This document shows, piece by piece, positions 17,475 through 27,700 of a DNA stretch of 64,000 bases. Every line of letters starts with the position of its first letter. Position 1 is the first letter of the stretch. The notes below the pieces were generated by a model, which had not been told where the DNA came from, made no database searches, and saw nothing but the letters and a program-made list of their open reading frames with translations. The position numbers were made by a program, and so were the translations under genes. The DNA is taken from NCBI RefSeq assembly GCF_003628535.1, contig NZ_RBCI01000004.1:1-64000 (forward strand), read 5' to 3'. This DNA is from Flavisolibacter nicotianae. Its GTDB lineage: Bacteria > Bacteroidota > Bacteroidia > Chitinophagales > Chitinophagaceae.

Positions 17475-17722
17475 CACCCTTCAACCTGATCTCCCTGTGT
17501 GTAGCCGTGCTGGGCTTTTCCATCTGCCTGGCCCGTTCGCTGTGGGTATGGGAACGCCCCGACTTCATTCCCGATTTTATACGGCACATGCCATGGATAA
17601 CGATACGAAACCGCCCCAATCGCTGGCTGACAGTGGTTGTGTACCTGGTGCTTGCCTTCCTGTGTGCGGTCGCAATCGTGATACGGGTCAAACGCTTGCT
17701 TGGGATCGATACGGGTTTATGA
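17471..17722 (+). CDS. Small membrane protein with two transmembrane segments (copy 2)
   Basis: An 83-residue protein from a GTG that overlaps the previous stop (GTGA). Hydrophobic segments at about residues 5-22 and 55-72. It shares LWVWERP...NRW-T...IRVKRLL with the protein at 16459-16683. A perfect 12-bp hairpin terminator follows. Confidence 0.5.
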   Translation: MTPFNLISLCVAVLGFSICLARSLWVWERPDFIPDFIRHMPWITIRNRPNRWLTVVVYLVLAFLCAVAIVIRVKRLLGIDTGL

Positions 17723-17726
17723 AAAC

Positions 17727-17757
17727 GAAAAACCGCGGGTTATGACCGCGGTTTTTC
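17727..17757 (+). terminator. Bidirectional rho-independent terminator
   Basis: A perfect 12-bp hairpin GAAAAACCGCGG / CCGCGGTTTTTC with a 7-nt loop. A-rich on one side and T-rich on the other, between convergent genes ending at 17722 and 17827. Confidence 0.85.
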
Positions 17758-17826
17758 TTCCATGGTATAGGTAAAATCGCACCTGGACGTGTTGCGGCGG
17801 TTCTACTAATTAAAATACAATTTGAG

Positions 17827-18093
17827 TCATTTGTTCCAACCCTTTTTCCGTACACATTCTTGGGCGACGGAACAGATGGTGTTCCGTTTTATGGCCTGCA
17901 TCTTGGCCACTGTCAAAGAGGTTAGGTGCCACCCGCCGCAGGAAGGGCAGAAGTAGGCTCTGCAGGGCTTCACGGGCTGACCTTTGCGATTGACCTTTCC
18001 AGTCTCTCTGGGCGGTTCCGCTTGGATCTCTTTTAGTTTGGTCTTGGTTTCTTCTTCTGTCGGGAAAGTAATTTTGTTGCAGGGCTGTTTCAC
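17827..18093 (-). CDS. Small zinc-ribbon-like protein (CPSCGGWH)
   Basis: An 88-residue protein, MKQPCNKITFPTEEETKTKL, with PCRAYFCPSCGGWHLTSL in the middle and CSVAQECV near the end. The phrase RAY-CP-CGGWHLTS recurs in small proteins on Bacteroidetes mobile elements and suggests a metal-binding ribbon. Function unknown. Its upstream region contains the repeats at 18159-18317. Confidence 0.65.
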   Translation of the reverse strand: MKQPCNKITFPTEEETKTKLKEIQAEPPRETGKVNRKGQPVKPCRAYFCPSCGGWHLTSLTVAKMQAIKRNTICSVAQECVRKKGWNK

Positions 18094-18158
18094 TTCGGGT
18101 GATCCTTTCCGTGAATTTAATGTTTTCCACCTTTTGTACAGTTAATCCAGAACCTATG

Positions 18159-18317
18159 TCCACCTACTTTCCCGCTCGATGGCAAACTCCACCTACTTTC
18201 CCGTTGTATAAGCCCTAACTCCACCAAAATGTACGTGGAATAAGTCACAACCATACCTACTTGCCCGTGGAAACTCCACCCACTTTCCCGCTCGTTGGCA
18301 AACTCCACCTGCTCACC
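18159..18317. repeat. Cluster of CTCCACCTACTTTCCCG repeats, probable IS21-type end remnant
   Basis: Copies at 18159-18174, 18184-18203, 18249-18267 and 18271-18290, with partial copies at 18217-18225 and 18300-18317, all in the same orientation. The outer end reads TGTCCACC. IS21-family ends begin with TG and carry several spaced repeats of this kind, but no istA or istB gene is present, so this looks like an orphan end. A protein-binding array is the alternative. Confidence 0.6.
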
Positions 18318-18729
18318 AGGTTAAGCCCTGCTGCCTTCAGTCATTTGATCGGCTTCCTGGCTTTGCTCCGTATACTGCCCCTGTATGTGCGGCAAACCAT
18401 AAACCTGCCTTTTCTCCCTAAAAAGAATAGTTAAAAGACAGAATTTTGCTCTAACCCAAAAACCTAAACAATCGTATGCGCTCCAGGCCGTGCATTTGAA
18501 CAATGCGTCGGACCTTTGGAGTACGATCTAGCTGTATTGTCTATAAACTTTAAAAGTGTACCTGACTTATTAGGTTATCTGACAGAAATACAGTAGTTTA
18601 TTAATACAGCGCTCAGTCAACCTGCTATCGTTTTCTCTGTCCTTTGTGGAGGTGGAGCACGGGAGTAGGTTTACATCCAAACCTTACAGCCGAAGCGGAC
18701 AAAGCCGCTGGAGCACGAAAAAATAGAAC
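18318..18729. other. Gene-free stretch
   Basis: No credible ORF. It holds the region upstream of the DUF6934 gene, with a small hairpin near 18690 (AGCGG...CCGCT). Probably partly leftover from the repeat-bearing element. Confidence 0.4.
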
Positions 18730-19167
18730 ATGAAACGTAACGCTTATAAATTCACGAAAGGGGCCTATGGTAACAAGTTCATTTTTACCAGTTCAGGAAC
18801 AAAGGGCAGCGTTCGTAAAGGCGTCATCTTTAAGGATGAAGATGACGACGTATACAGCATCTCTATGGGTGACTTGGATGCCCATGACCAGATTCAGAAT
18901 TTCGATCCCACGGGAAACAATGATGCGAGAAAAGTGATGGCGACATGTGCCGACATTATAGATTACTTCCTTGAGCAAAAACCGAAAGCCACTATTTTCA
19001 TTAGTGGGGCCACGGATCGATTGACTAAATTGTATAAAATGTTAATATTACGAGAGTTGACACCTGGTGCTGGCTATATGGCTTTTGGCCTCAATGCAGA
19101 CAGCACCTACGAACCACTTGATCCTAATAAGGAATATGAAGGCTACTTTGTTTTACGTAGAAAATGA
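18730..19167 (+). CDS. DUF6934 family protein
   Basis: A 145-residue protein with the pattern of DUF6934: an aromatic N-terminal strand (YKFTKGAYGNKFIFTSSG), KGVIFK and YSISMGDLD, then NNDARKVMATCADIIDYFLE, the strand ATIFISGATDRLTKLYKM and a C-terminal EYEGYFVLRRK. These proteins are common in Bacteroidota genomes and islands; their role is unknown. A 63-residue gene follows 13 nt downstream. Confidence 0.75.
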   Translation: MKRNAYKFTKGAYGNKFIFTSSGTKGSVRKGVIFKDEDDDVYSISMGDLDAHDQIQNFDPTGNNDARKVMATCADIIDYFLEQKPKATIFISGATDRLTKLYKMLILRELTPGAGYMAFGLNADSTYEPLDPNKEYEGYFVLRRK

Positions 19168-19180
19168 GTAGCTTTACTGC

Positions 19181-19372
19181 ATGAAAGTGAACGAAAAAGG
19201 GCCAAAAAAGGTTAAGGTCGATCCGAAGGTTGACAACATAGACGCTGGCCATATTGGAGAGGTGAAGAGTGAAAAATTGAAAAAATTCAAAGCCTCAATC
19301 CTGACCGCTGTAGAGCGGTATAGAGGCGGGCGGGATAATATATCTGGCAACCTGATCGACCACGTTGCATAG
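19181..19372 (+). CDS. Small charged partner of the DUF6934 gene
   Basis: A 63-residue, lysine-rich protein (MKVNEKGPKKVKVDPKVDNI) with a C-terminal helix KLKKFKASILTAVERY. Short spacing and a shared terminator make a two-gene operon with the DUF6934 gene. Such small-partner pairs suggest, but do not show, a toxin-antitoxin-like unit. Confidence 0.6.
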   Translation: MKVNEKGPKKVKVDPKVDNIDAGHIGEVKSEKLKKFKASILTAVERYRGGRDNISGNLIDHVA

Positions 19373-19399
19373 AACCTCTCCACCCGAGAGGTTTTTTTG
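19373..19399 (+). terminator. Terminator after the DUF6934 pair
   Basis: AACCTCTC and GAGAGGTT with a 5-nt loop, followed by a T run. Confidence 0.8.
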
Positions 19400-19552
19400 T
19401 GCCCATTTTGTCCTGCCATTTCCAGTGACGGGCAGACAAGGTTTATAATGGTCAATGCAAATAAGAAACCGTGCAAAGAACTTATCTAGTTCTTCAAAAT
19501 CTCGCAGCTTTTCCGTTTATTCGGGTTTTCAAACCAACTACTGCAACCTCAC

Positions 19553-21070
19553 ATGACGACTCTCAGGATCGATCACACGGAGATTGGAAAAGAATTTCTC
19601 AGGCACCTGGATCTGGCTGACAACAAACGCATCCTTTTTTCTGGCCCTTTTGGAACAGGCAAATCCACCTTTCTCCGTGAAGTACTTGGTCCTAACGAAC
19701 GATACCTGGTTCTCTCGGTCAACCCCATCAACTACTCCATTGGCACCAACCAGGACGTCTTTGAATGGATCAAATATGACATTTTACTGGACCTAATTTA
19801 CAAACACGCATCGGAACTCGATCTCACCCAAGATGATTTCTCCACCCTGCTGCTCAGCCAGATGTACCTGGTAGAGAAAGGGGGCAATGTGCTGTCGTTG
19901 ATCTCACCGCTCATCGCGTTATCGGAAAAAGTAGGCAAGCCTATAGCGACTGTGCTGACCGCGTTGCGGGACACCGTAAAAGATTTTCAGTCCTTTCGAA
20001 AGCGGTTGGAGCAAGACGAGGGCGAGTTGATCACACAGTACTTCCAACGTTTGGAATCCTCACCTGGATCGCCGTACGAAAAGGACCCGCTCTCGAAGTT
20101 AATCGGGACGCTGTTGGAGCGCCTAAAACACGGGCGAAATACGGAAGAAAATCAGATCACCACGGTGCTGGTGGTCGATGCCCTGGATCGCCTGGACCCA
20201 GAACATATTTTTCGCCTGTTCAACGTGTTCAGCGCTCACTACGATATTTACGACACCAACAAGTTCGGTTTCGATAAGGTAGTCTTTGTTTGTGATGTGG
20301 AAAACATCCGCAAGATCTTTCACCACCGCTACGGCACCGAGGTGGACTTCAACGGCTACATTGATAAATTCTACTCCAGGGAAGTATTCGACTTCAACAA
20401 CCGTGCTTTAGTAAAATCTTTTGTTCAGCAATTGATTCAGGCATTACCCTTATCGAATGGAGATTATGACCAGACAAGGGATTTTATAAGGAAATCCGAA
20501 TTTTACAATGTTCTAAAATGGGTGTTATATGGCTTCATACAAGCCCGTGAAATCAACCTGCGTATGTTGGTCCAGATCCGTCATATTCCTATCGCAACTG
20601 AACGCTTTCCTCTTAAAACCGTTCCTGACTGGCAAACCGCGGACTCTTATCCAGTGCTCTCTTTGTTCAAATTTCTCCGAATGCTTTTCCCGTCTGTAGA
20701 AATACTGGAGCGAAAACTGGAGCGGGTGGCATCGTTGTTCAGTGACGGGTTCATTGCTTCACCAGAGCATTTTCGTTTCGCCGAAAGCATCGACAGTGCC
20801 GTCGCTAACTACTGTTTGCCTTTTCTGCTGCCTGAGAAAAATGCGTTTGATCAAAATCATATGTATGAAAACACTTCACAAACCCAAAGGCATACCTTAC
20901 CGAATAACTTTCTTGTGGAGTACAGATATGAGCGTGACCGTTCTTCCTTTCGGGTTACTTTTGAAAAATTTGTATCGGGCCAGGATCGGGGCCGATTGGT
21001 ACCGATCAACAACTTCCAGTTGCTTTACGAAACGTTTAAAGTTTGCAGGGAGAAGGGTATAGTATTCTAA
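19553..21070 (+). CDS. KAP-family P-loop NTPase
   Basis: A 505-residue ATPase. Walker A GPFGTGKST is at residues 31-39 and Walker B VVDALDRLD in the second quarter. A region with FVCDVENIRKIFHHRYG and YIDKFYSREVFDF is typical of KAP NTPases, a STAND-like group often found with defence genes. No transmembrane insertion, which many KAP proteins have, is seen. It lies just upstream of hsdM on the same strand (105-nt gap) and may be an accessory or an independent defence protein. Confidence 0.75.
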   Translation: MTTLRIDHTEIGKEFLRHLDLADNKRILFSGPFGTGKSTFLREVLGPNERYLVLSVNPINYSIGTNQDVFEWIKYDILLDLIYKHASELDLTQDDFSTLLLSQMYLVEKGGNVLSLISPLIALSEKVGKPIATVLTALRDTVKDFQSFRKRLEQDEGELITQYFQRLESSPGSPYEKDPLSKLIGTLLERLKHGRNTEENQITTVLVVDALDRLDPEHIFRLFNVFSAHYDIYDTNKFGFDKVVFVCDVENIRKIFHHRYGTEVDFNGYIDKFYSREVFDFNNRALVKSFVQQLIQALPLSNGDYDQTRDFIRKSEFYNVLKWVLYGFIQAREINLRMLVQIRHIPIATERFPLKTVPDWQTADSYPVLSLFKFLRMLFPSVEILERKLERVASLFSDGFIASPEHFRFAESIDSAVANYCLPFLLPEKNAFDQNHMYENTSQTQRHTLPNNFLVEYRYERDRSSFRVTFEKFVSGQDRGRLVPINNFQLLYETFKVCREKGIVF

Positions 21071-21175
21071 AGTTTCCTCTGGTGCGTTGTATTAAGAATA
21101 AACAGACAGGTAAGGTGTCATTTGTCATCTCTTTGAGAATAAGTATCTTGTCCACCAAACTACCTGATTGCCAAC

Positions 21176-22756
21176 ATGCCACAACTTGATCTAGCCACCC
21201 TGGAGTCCTGGCTCTGGGACAGTGCCAACATACTCCGCGGGTCCATCGATAGCAGTGACTTTAAAAACTACATCTTCGGTCTTCTGTTCCTGAAACGGGC
21301 CAACGATGTCTTCGAAGAAGAGGTCCAGGCTATCATGGCCCGTGACGGGATCACCCGCGCCGACGCCGAGACCGAAACGTACTTTTTCATCCCAGCAGAA
21401 GCACGGTGGGAAGAGTTGAAGAAAGTAACCGAGAACATCGGCATTGCCCTGGATAAAGCCTTTGCTGCTATCGAACGTGACAATACCATGTTGGAAGGTG
21501 TTCTCACCGCCACAAAGTTCGGTGACAAGGAACGGCTGAGTGATGATGTACTCCAGCGACTGCTGCGGCATTTTAACCAGTATTCCCTGAAAAATCAGGA
21601 TCTCTACACGCCCGACTTGCTGGGCGACGCATACGAGTTCCTCATAAAGCAATTCGCAGACGACAGCGGAAAGAAGGGCGGCGAGTTCTACTCCCCCAGA
21701 GGCGTCGTAACCACCATTGTGCGGTTGATCAAACCACAGCCCAAACAGCGGGTGTATGACCCAACCTGCGGCTCTGGTGGTATGCTGATCGAGTCGGCCA
21801 AATACATAGCCGCACTCCCTGGAGGAAAGGTAGGCAGCAACATCAACGTTTCTCTATATGGTCAGGAAAAAAATATCGGAACATGGGCTATTGGAAAGCT
21901 CAACATGCTGCTCCACAGCTACATGGATGCGGATCTTCGTAAAGGTGACACGCTGGTGAATCCGCAGCACAAGGATAACAACGGTGAGTTGATGTTGTTT
22001 GACCGTGTGATCGCAAACCCGCCGTTTTCCCAGGATGCGTGGTGGACACCCGCGGAGGTGAGCCAGGAGGTCAAGCTGGACAAAGACGGAAAGGAAAAGA
22101 AAATAACTCCCAACTATGCGAAAGTGGTTGTGGACAAACTAGGACGTTTCCAGTATGGAATCCCGCCGCGGGGTTATGCGGATTTGGCGTTCCTTCAACA
22201 CATGATCGCTGTGCTGAAGGACGACGGCAAGGCGGGAGTAGTCCTGCCCCACGGTACCCTGTTCCGCAGTGGTGCAGAAGGAACCATCCGTGAGAAGCTC
22301 CTGAAGGCTGATCTGGTGGAGGGTATTATTGGTTTGCCGCCAGCGCTTTTCTATAACACAGGTATTCCCGCCAGCATTTGGATAATCAACAAAGCGAAGC
22401 CCAAGCACTTGGAGAACAAAGTGGTGATCGTTGATGCCAGCGGAGAATACAAAGAGGGTAAGAACCAGAACGAACTTTTGGAGCTGCACATCAACAAGAT
22501 CGTCGCAGCTTACGATCATTTTGTGAAAGAAGCGGCGGTGGATGAACCCGTGAGTGAGAAGTTCGCCCGCCTGGTGGATGTCAGTGAGATCGCTGGGAAT
22601 GATTACAACTTGAACATCTCCCGATACATCGATACCAGTGAGCGGGAAGCGGAGATCCACCTGCATCATGTGAAAGCAGAACTGGAACGGCTGGAAGAAC
22701 GGGAAAGGGAGATTGATGCAAAGTTGGCCACCATGTTAAACGAGTTGGGTATATGA
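21176..22756 (+). CDS. hsdM: Type I restriction-modification methyltransferase subunit HsdM
   Basis: A 526-residue N6-adenine methyltransferase. The N-terminal helical domain starts LATLESWLWDSANILRGSI. The SAM-binding motif DPTCGSGGM lies near residues 195-203 and the catalytic NPPF motif near 281. With HsdS it methylates the recognition site. It overlaps hsdS by 4 nt (ATGA). Confidence 0.95.
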   Translation: MPQLDLATLESWLWDSANILRGSIDSSDFKNYIFGLLFLKRANDVFEEEVQAIMARDGITRADAETETYFFIPAEARWEELKKVTENIGIALDKAFAAIERDNTMLEGVLTATKFGDKERLSDDVLQRLLRHFNQYSLKNQDLYTPDLLGDAYEFLIKQFADDSGKKGGEFYSPRGVVTTIVRLIKPQPKQRVYDPTCGSGGMLIESAKYIAALPGGKVGSNINVSLYGQEKNIGTWAIGKLNMLLHSYMDADLRKGDTLVNPQHKDNNGELMLFDRVIANPPFSQDAWWTPAEVSQEVKLDKDGKEKKITPNYAKVVVDKLGRFQYGIPPRGYADLAFLQHMIAVLKDDGKAGVVLPHGTLFRSGAEGTIREKLLKADLVEGIIGLPPALFYNTGIPASIWIINKAKPKHLENKVVIVDASGEYKEGKNQNELLELHINKIVAAYDHFVKEAAVDEPVSEKFARLVDVSEIAGNDYNLNISRYIDTSEREAEIHLHHVKAELERLEEREREIDAKLATMLNELGI

Positions 22757-24111
22757 AAGAAGGATATAAGGTGACAGAAGTTGGAGAGCTTCCGCGGGAT
22801 TGGGAAGTTGTAAATCTTAGCCACCTTTTGGAATTACTGACAGACTTTGAAGCAAATGGCAGTTTCGCTGATGTAAAAGAAAACGTGAGGGTTAGTGATT
22901 CTACTGGTTATGCGTGGTATGTCAGAGCTACTGATCTTGAAAACGAAACTAAGCTAACTGATGTAAAATATGTGGATGAAAAAAGTTATGCTTTTCTGAA
23001 GAAAACGAAACTTTACGGTGGAGAGCTGTTGATAACAAAGCGAGGAGAGATTGGTAAAGTTTATTTTTTTGAGAAGCCGTCGAACATTTTAGCAACATTG
23101 GCTCCAAACTTATACTTGCTGAAATTGAATGGAGATGTATTACCTAAATATCTGTATTATTATTTTATTAGTGACAAGGGTAATGCTTCATTAAAAAGAA
23201 TTAATGCTTCGACCACTTTAGGAGCTTTGTATAAGGACGATGTCAAAAAGCTAAGAGTTCCATTGCCACCATTCAGAGAGCAGCAAAAGATTACAAAAAT
23301 CCTCTCAGCCGTTGATGAAAAGATTGACGTCATCGAGGCCCAGATCACCCAGACGCAGGAGCTCAAACGCGGCCTCATGCAGCGGTTGCTCACCAAAGGT
23401 ATCGGACATACACAGTTCAAAAATTCACCGTTGGGAGAAATACCTGAAAGCTGGAGCGTAACAGATTTAAATTTTATAGTGCAAGAAGACAGGGGAATTA
23501 CTTACGGGATAGTTCAGCCAGGTCCGTATGATGAGAATGGGCGTTATTTGGTGCGTGGGAAAGACTACTCGAATGGGTGGGTTAAGCCAGAAGAGTTTTT
23601 TCGGGTTTCTGAAAAAGTGGAAGTGCCTTACAAAAGAGCAAGGTTAAAGGAAAATGATCTTTTGATAACAATCGTTGGTGCAGGCGTAGGTAATATGCAA
23701 GTTGTGCCAAAATGGTTAGAAGGGGCTAATATCACACAGACGACTGCAAGGATTGCAATTGATAGCAACAAAGCACATTTTCGTTTTTGCTATCATGTTC
23801 TTTGCTCTCAGATTGGGAAAAAAAATGTGAAGCTCTATGAAAAGGGTGGAGCGCAACCAGGATTAAATCTGGCCGACATCAAAAAATTCCTGATCCCTCT
23901 ACCATCTCCTGAAGAACAAGAAAAAATCGCATTGCTATTGGATAAAATCGATGAAAAACTTGCAGTTCTACAAGAAAAGAAAGACGGCTATCAGGACCTG
24001 AAGAAAGGACTGATGCAACAACTTCTCACGGGCAAGCTCCGCGTCAACCAAACTAACAAAGCAAATGAACCAACTCAATCACGAAGCCTACAACCAGCTG
24101 TTGAAGGCTAA
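22753..24111 (+). CDS. hsdS: Type I restriction-modification specificity subunit HsdS
   Basis: A 452-residue protein with two target-recognition domains. Each is followed by a conserved helix: LPPFREQQKITKILSAVDEK and LPSPEEQEKIALLLDKIDEK, then repeats ending LKRGLMQRLLTKG and LKKGLMQQLLTGK. The TRDs are noticeably lower in GC than hsdM and the conserved helices, as expected for exchangeable domains. The recognition sequence cannot be read from the gene. Confidence 0.93.
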   Translation: MKEGYKVTEVGELPRDWEVVNLSHLLELLTDFEANGSFADVKENVRVSDSTGYAWYVRATDLENETKLTDVKYVDEKSYAFLKKTKLYGGELLITKRGEIGKVYFFEKPSNILATLAPNLYLLKLNGDVLPKYLYYYFISDKGNASLKRINASTTLGALYKDDVKKLRVPLPPFREQQKITKILSAVDEKIDVIEAQITQTQELKRGLMQRLLTKGIGHTQFKNSPLGEIPESWSVTDLNFIVQEDRGITYGIVQPGPYDENGRYLVRGKDYSNGWVKPEEFFRVSEKVEVPYKRARLKENDLLITIVGAGVGNMQVVPKWLEGANITQTTARIAIDSNKAHFRFCYHVLCSQIGKKNVKLYEKGGAQPGLNLADIKKFLIPLPSPEEQEKIALLLDKIDEKLAVLQEKKDGYQDLKKGLMQQLLTGKLRVNQTNKANEPTQSRSLQPAVEG

Positions 24112-24700
24112 CCAAGATGCACAGCAATTCTTTACTGCTTACAATGGGCCAGACTGGTATGAATTGACTTATAACCTGTTTACGTCCTCTCCACTGGAGA
24201 CCATGAATGACTTCTGGAGGATCGTGGCCTACACCTACTCATGGATGCCCACCATTCCCGATGTCAAAGCTCATCTGATCGGCGATCCTGATGCACTGCT
24301 TAAAAAACTCCAGGCGCTCCGAGGTGGTGATGACACTCAGCTTGAGGGTTTATTTCTGGAGTTAATTCCTGTGATTAACAACAGTCTGGTGGGTGTGACC
24401 AAGGTGCTCCATTTTATTGCACCTATGACGGTGCCGATTATTGATCGTCATGTGCTGCGCGGGTGGGATCTTTTCTTCCACGATCACCCAGAGTACGGTG
24501 CGCCGAAACTTCCCAGCCATCGTGTAGCCCTGAACAAAACGCACATTGCAAAATACCTGACCTACCGTGAAACGCTGCTCCGCTGGGTAGCTGGTGGTAC
24601 TGGCCAGTTTACCATGCGTAACCTGGAACTTGCCTTTTTCAACCTGAGTCAGAACACCCCAGAGATGCCGCGGGTATACCTGCCTACCTACAACGATTAG
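24065..24700 (+). CDS. Unknown protein between hsdS and hsdR, helix-hairpin/glycosylase-like pattern
   Basis: A 211-residue protein whose start overlaps the hsdS end by 47 nt and whose stop is 2 nt before hsdR, so it is part of the RM operon. Motifs: LVGVTKVLHFIAPMTVPIID and the downstream helices. The phrase (K)VLHFIAP-VPIID is like proteins in which a helix-hairpin-helix DNA-glycosylase fold is suspected, and like the island protein at 36654-37295 (LLYPKWYGTVD). A role in modifying or guarding DNA for the RM system is inference. Confidence 0.6.
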   Translation: MNQLNHEAYNQLLKANQDAQQFFTAYNGPDWYELTYNLFTSSPLETMNDFWRIVAYTYSWMPTIPDVKAHLIGDPDALLKKLQALRGGDDTQLEGLFLELIPVINNSLVGVTKVLHFIAPMTVPIIDRHVLRGWDLFFHDHPEYGAPKLPSHRVALNKTHIAKYLTYRETLLRWVAGGTGQFTMRNLELAFFNLSQNTPEMPRVYLPTYND

Positions 24701-24702
24701 CC

Positions 24703-27700
24703 ATGGCCCACTCACCCGAATACAAACACAGTGAGCAACCCGCCATTGAGCTGTTCCAGGCCATGGGCTACCAGTATTATGACGGCAGCACCCATGACGA
24801 AAGGGCCGACATCACAGAGGTGATCCTGCGGGAGCGCCTGCTCTCGGCCATCGTTCGCATTAACCCCTGGATTGATACCAGCAACCTACACAAAGCCTTT
24901 GATCGGATCACAGGAGTGCAGGGTGCGTCGCACATGGAAATCAACCAGCAAATCTGGGAACTGCTACGCGGTCCCAGCCACACCGTTAAACAGGTATTTG
25001 GCGGAAAAGAAGAGTTCAGACCCGTTTCCTTCATCGACTACCTGAACCCAGCGAACAATGACTTCCTGGTGGTAAATCAATTTAAAGTCTACGGCCGCAC
25101 GATGAACTCCGTTCCCGATCTGGTGGTGTTTGTCAACGGCCTTCCGCTGGGTGTGATCGAATGCAAAGCTCCTGGTGCACAGGGAGCGTTCGACAAAGCC
25201 TACAGCGATTTGGATTTCTACCAAAAGAACTCGGAGAAACTCTTTCACTTCAACCAGATATTGGCGGGTGTCTTTGGTGTCGGTGGACGGTATGGTGCTA
25301 TAGGCTCACCGCAAGCGTTTTATTCGGTCTTCAGGCTGCGGAAAGGTGAAGGCCCCGCGGGTGTAAAAACCGAGCAGGATAAGCTCCTGTATAGCCTCTT
25401 TGAAAAGGAGCGGCTGCTGGACATCATCCGACACTTTGTGCTCTTCGAACTGGAGGAAGGCCGCGTCATCAAAAAGCTACCACGGTACCAACAGATCAGG
25501 GCCACCAACCGAACCATCGCCAAACTCCAGCGCGGCGAAGGTGGTGTCATTTGGGCGACTCAGGGCAGCGGTAAATCGCTAACGATGGCATACGTGACCC
25601 GCAAGCTACAAGCCCCTGAATACGGGTTCCAGAACCCCACCGTGCTGGTGATGACCGATAGAAAAGATCTTGACCAACAGATCACCACCACTTTCCGCAA
25701 CGTGGGCTTTAAAAACGTGGCGCAGGCTACATCGGTGAAACACCTGGACAAGCTGCTCCGAAACGACTATGGTGGGATCATCATGACCACGCTGCAAAAG
25801 TTTCAGGAAACAGAAGCGGAAGCGGCTGCGGGTGATGAAGATCAGACAGCACAGGAAGAGCACGAAAACGTATTGGTGCAGAAAGAGATCAAAGACGGGG
25901 TGCTCACCAAGATCACCAAGGTGCTAGTGGATGGAAAATGGGTAGAGAAAGAACGTGAAGAGATCGGCCTGGAAGAACTCTCCAAAAAAGAAAACCTGTA
26001 CGTGCTCGTAGATGAGGCGCATCGTAGCCAATACGGCTTCCTTTCAGCGTTTATGCGCACCGTACTGCCACACGCCAAGTTTGTGGCCTTCACGGGGACA
26101 CCGCTATCCAAAGAAGATAAGTCCACCCTGGCGGAGTTCTATGGCGGTGATTACCTGGACGTCTACACCATCAAAGAATCGGTGGCGGATGGGGCTACCG
26201 TAGAACTGTTGTATGATGAGGGGATCGCAAAGTTGGATATAAAGAAAAAAGAACTAGACGCGGAGTTTGATGCCAAGTTTGGCCACCTCTCCGATGAGAA
26301 GAAAAACCTGCTCAAACAACACGCACTCAAAAAATACCAACTGTCACCCGAACGGCTGACCGATATTGCAAAGCACCTGCTAAAACATTTCACGGAAAAG
26401 ATCTTTGCCAATGGTCACAAGGCCATGCTGGTCTGCGACGGGCGGTTCGCGGCCATCCGTTACAAACAGATCTTTGAACAGTTGCGAGTTGAAGGGGTGC
26501 ATAACTATGACATCAAGGTGGTGGTGAGCATCGGCTCGCCTAAGTCGGATGACATCGCAAAAGAATATTACGAGACGCTGACCTGGAACCGTGAACATCC
26601 TACCGAAAAGCGGCCCATCTGGGTGGTGGCCCCTGAAGACATCAAGACTGGCACCGATGATTTCAAACTCCCGTACGGTGATGAGGGCGCAAAAGAAAAG
26701 TCGGGGAAAAAGAAGTACGACAACACGGCCATTCTGATCGTCTCGGATATGCTTCTTACAGGTTGGGATGCACCCATTGCTTCCTGCCTGTACTTGGATA
26801 AGCCGCTGAAAGAACACAATCTACTTCAAGCTATTGCCCGTGTAAACCGCAGCGGCAAGGGTAAGCAGGCTGGCTACATCATGGATTATTACGGTGTGAC
26901 CGAATACCTGATCCAGGCGCTGGAGATCTTCAGTGGGGACCTGAAACGCAGTGACATTCTCAAAGATATTTCCGAAGAGTTGCCCCGTCTGGAGCTGCAC
27001 CACACGCGGCTGGTGGACTTTTTCCGTCCCATTAAAGTGGACCGCACCTATGATCGCGATGCGTTTATCGAGGAAGCGGTGCTCCATATCGAACCACAGG
27101 ACCTGCGGGATCAGTTCAAAGACCTCCTGAAAGAGTTCAACAAGTCGGTGGCCATCGTGCTACCGAACAAACGGGCCATGCGTTTTGCAGCCGACTTCAA
27201 ACTGTTTAACGAGATCAGGCTTCGTGCCCGTAATGCCTACCCCGATGATGAAGAGCTGCGGGTCACCAAAGAAGAAAGCAAGCTCCTTCAGGGTATAATT
27301 GACGAGCACCTGAAGTCTCAGGGGATTGAGAACCTGTTGGAAGAACCAGTGTCCATCATCGACAAAGAAAAGTTTAAACAGGAGATCAAAAACGCCGCTC
27401 CTGCTACCCGTGAACTGAAGATGCGGAACAATTTGAAGCACGTCATCAAGGTGGGATTGGATAAGAACCCAGACTTCTACAAGCCGCTGGCCGAGCGCTT
27501 GGAGGAACTGCTGAAGCTGCGCAAAGAGCAGCGCATTACGCAAACGGAACTGCTGAAAGCCTACGCAGACATCCAGGATGACATTGCTGGCCACAAGACA
27601 GAGGGAGAAGAAAAGGGGTTCACCACGGAGCGCCAGCGGGCGGTGTATGATTCAATGAAAGCTGTGTTCGACGGAGGTGCCGATGATGCCACCCGAACCC

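Noticed and set aside
18159-18317. CRISPR array
   Set aside because: The repeats are short, imperfect and unevenly spaced, and no cas genes are present.
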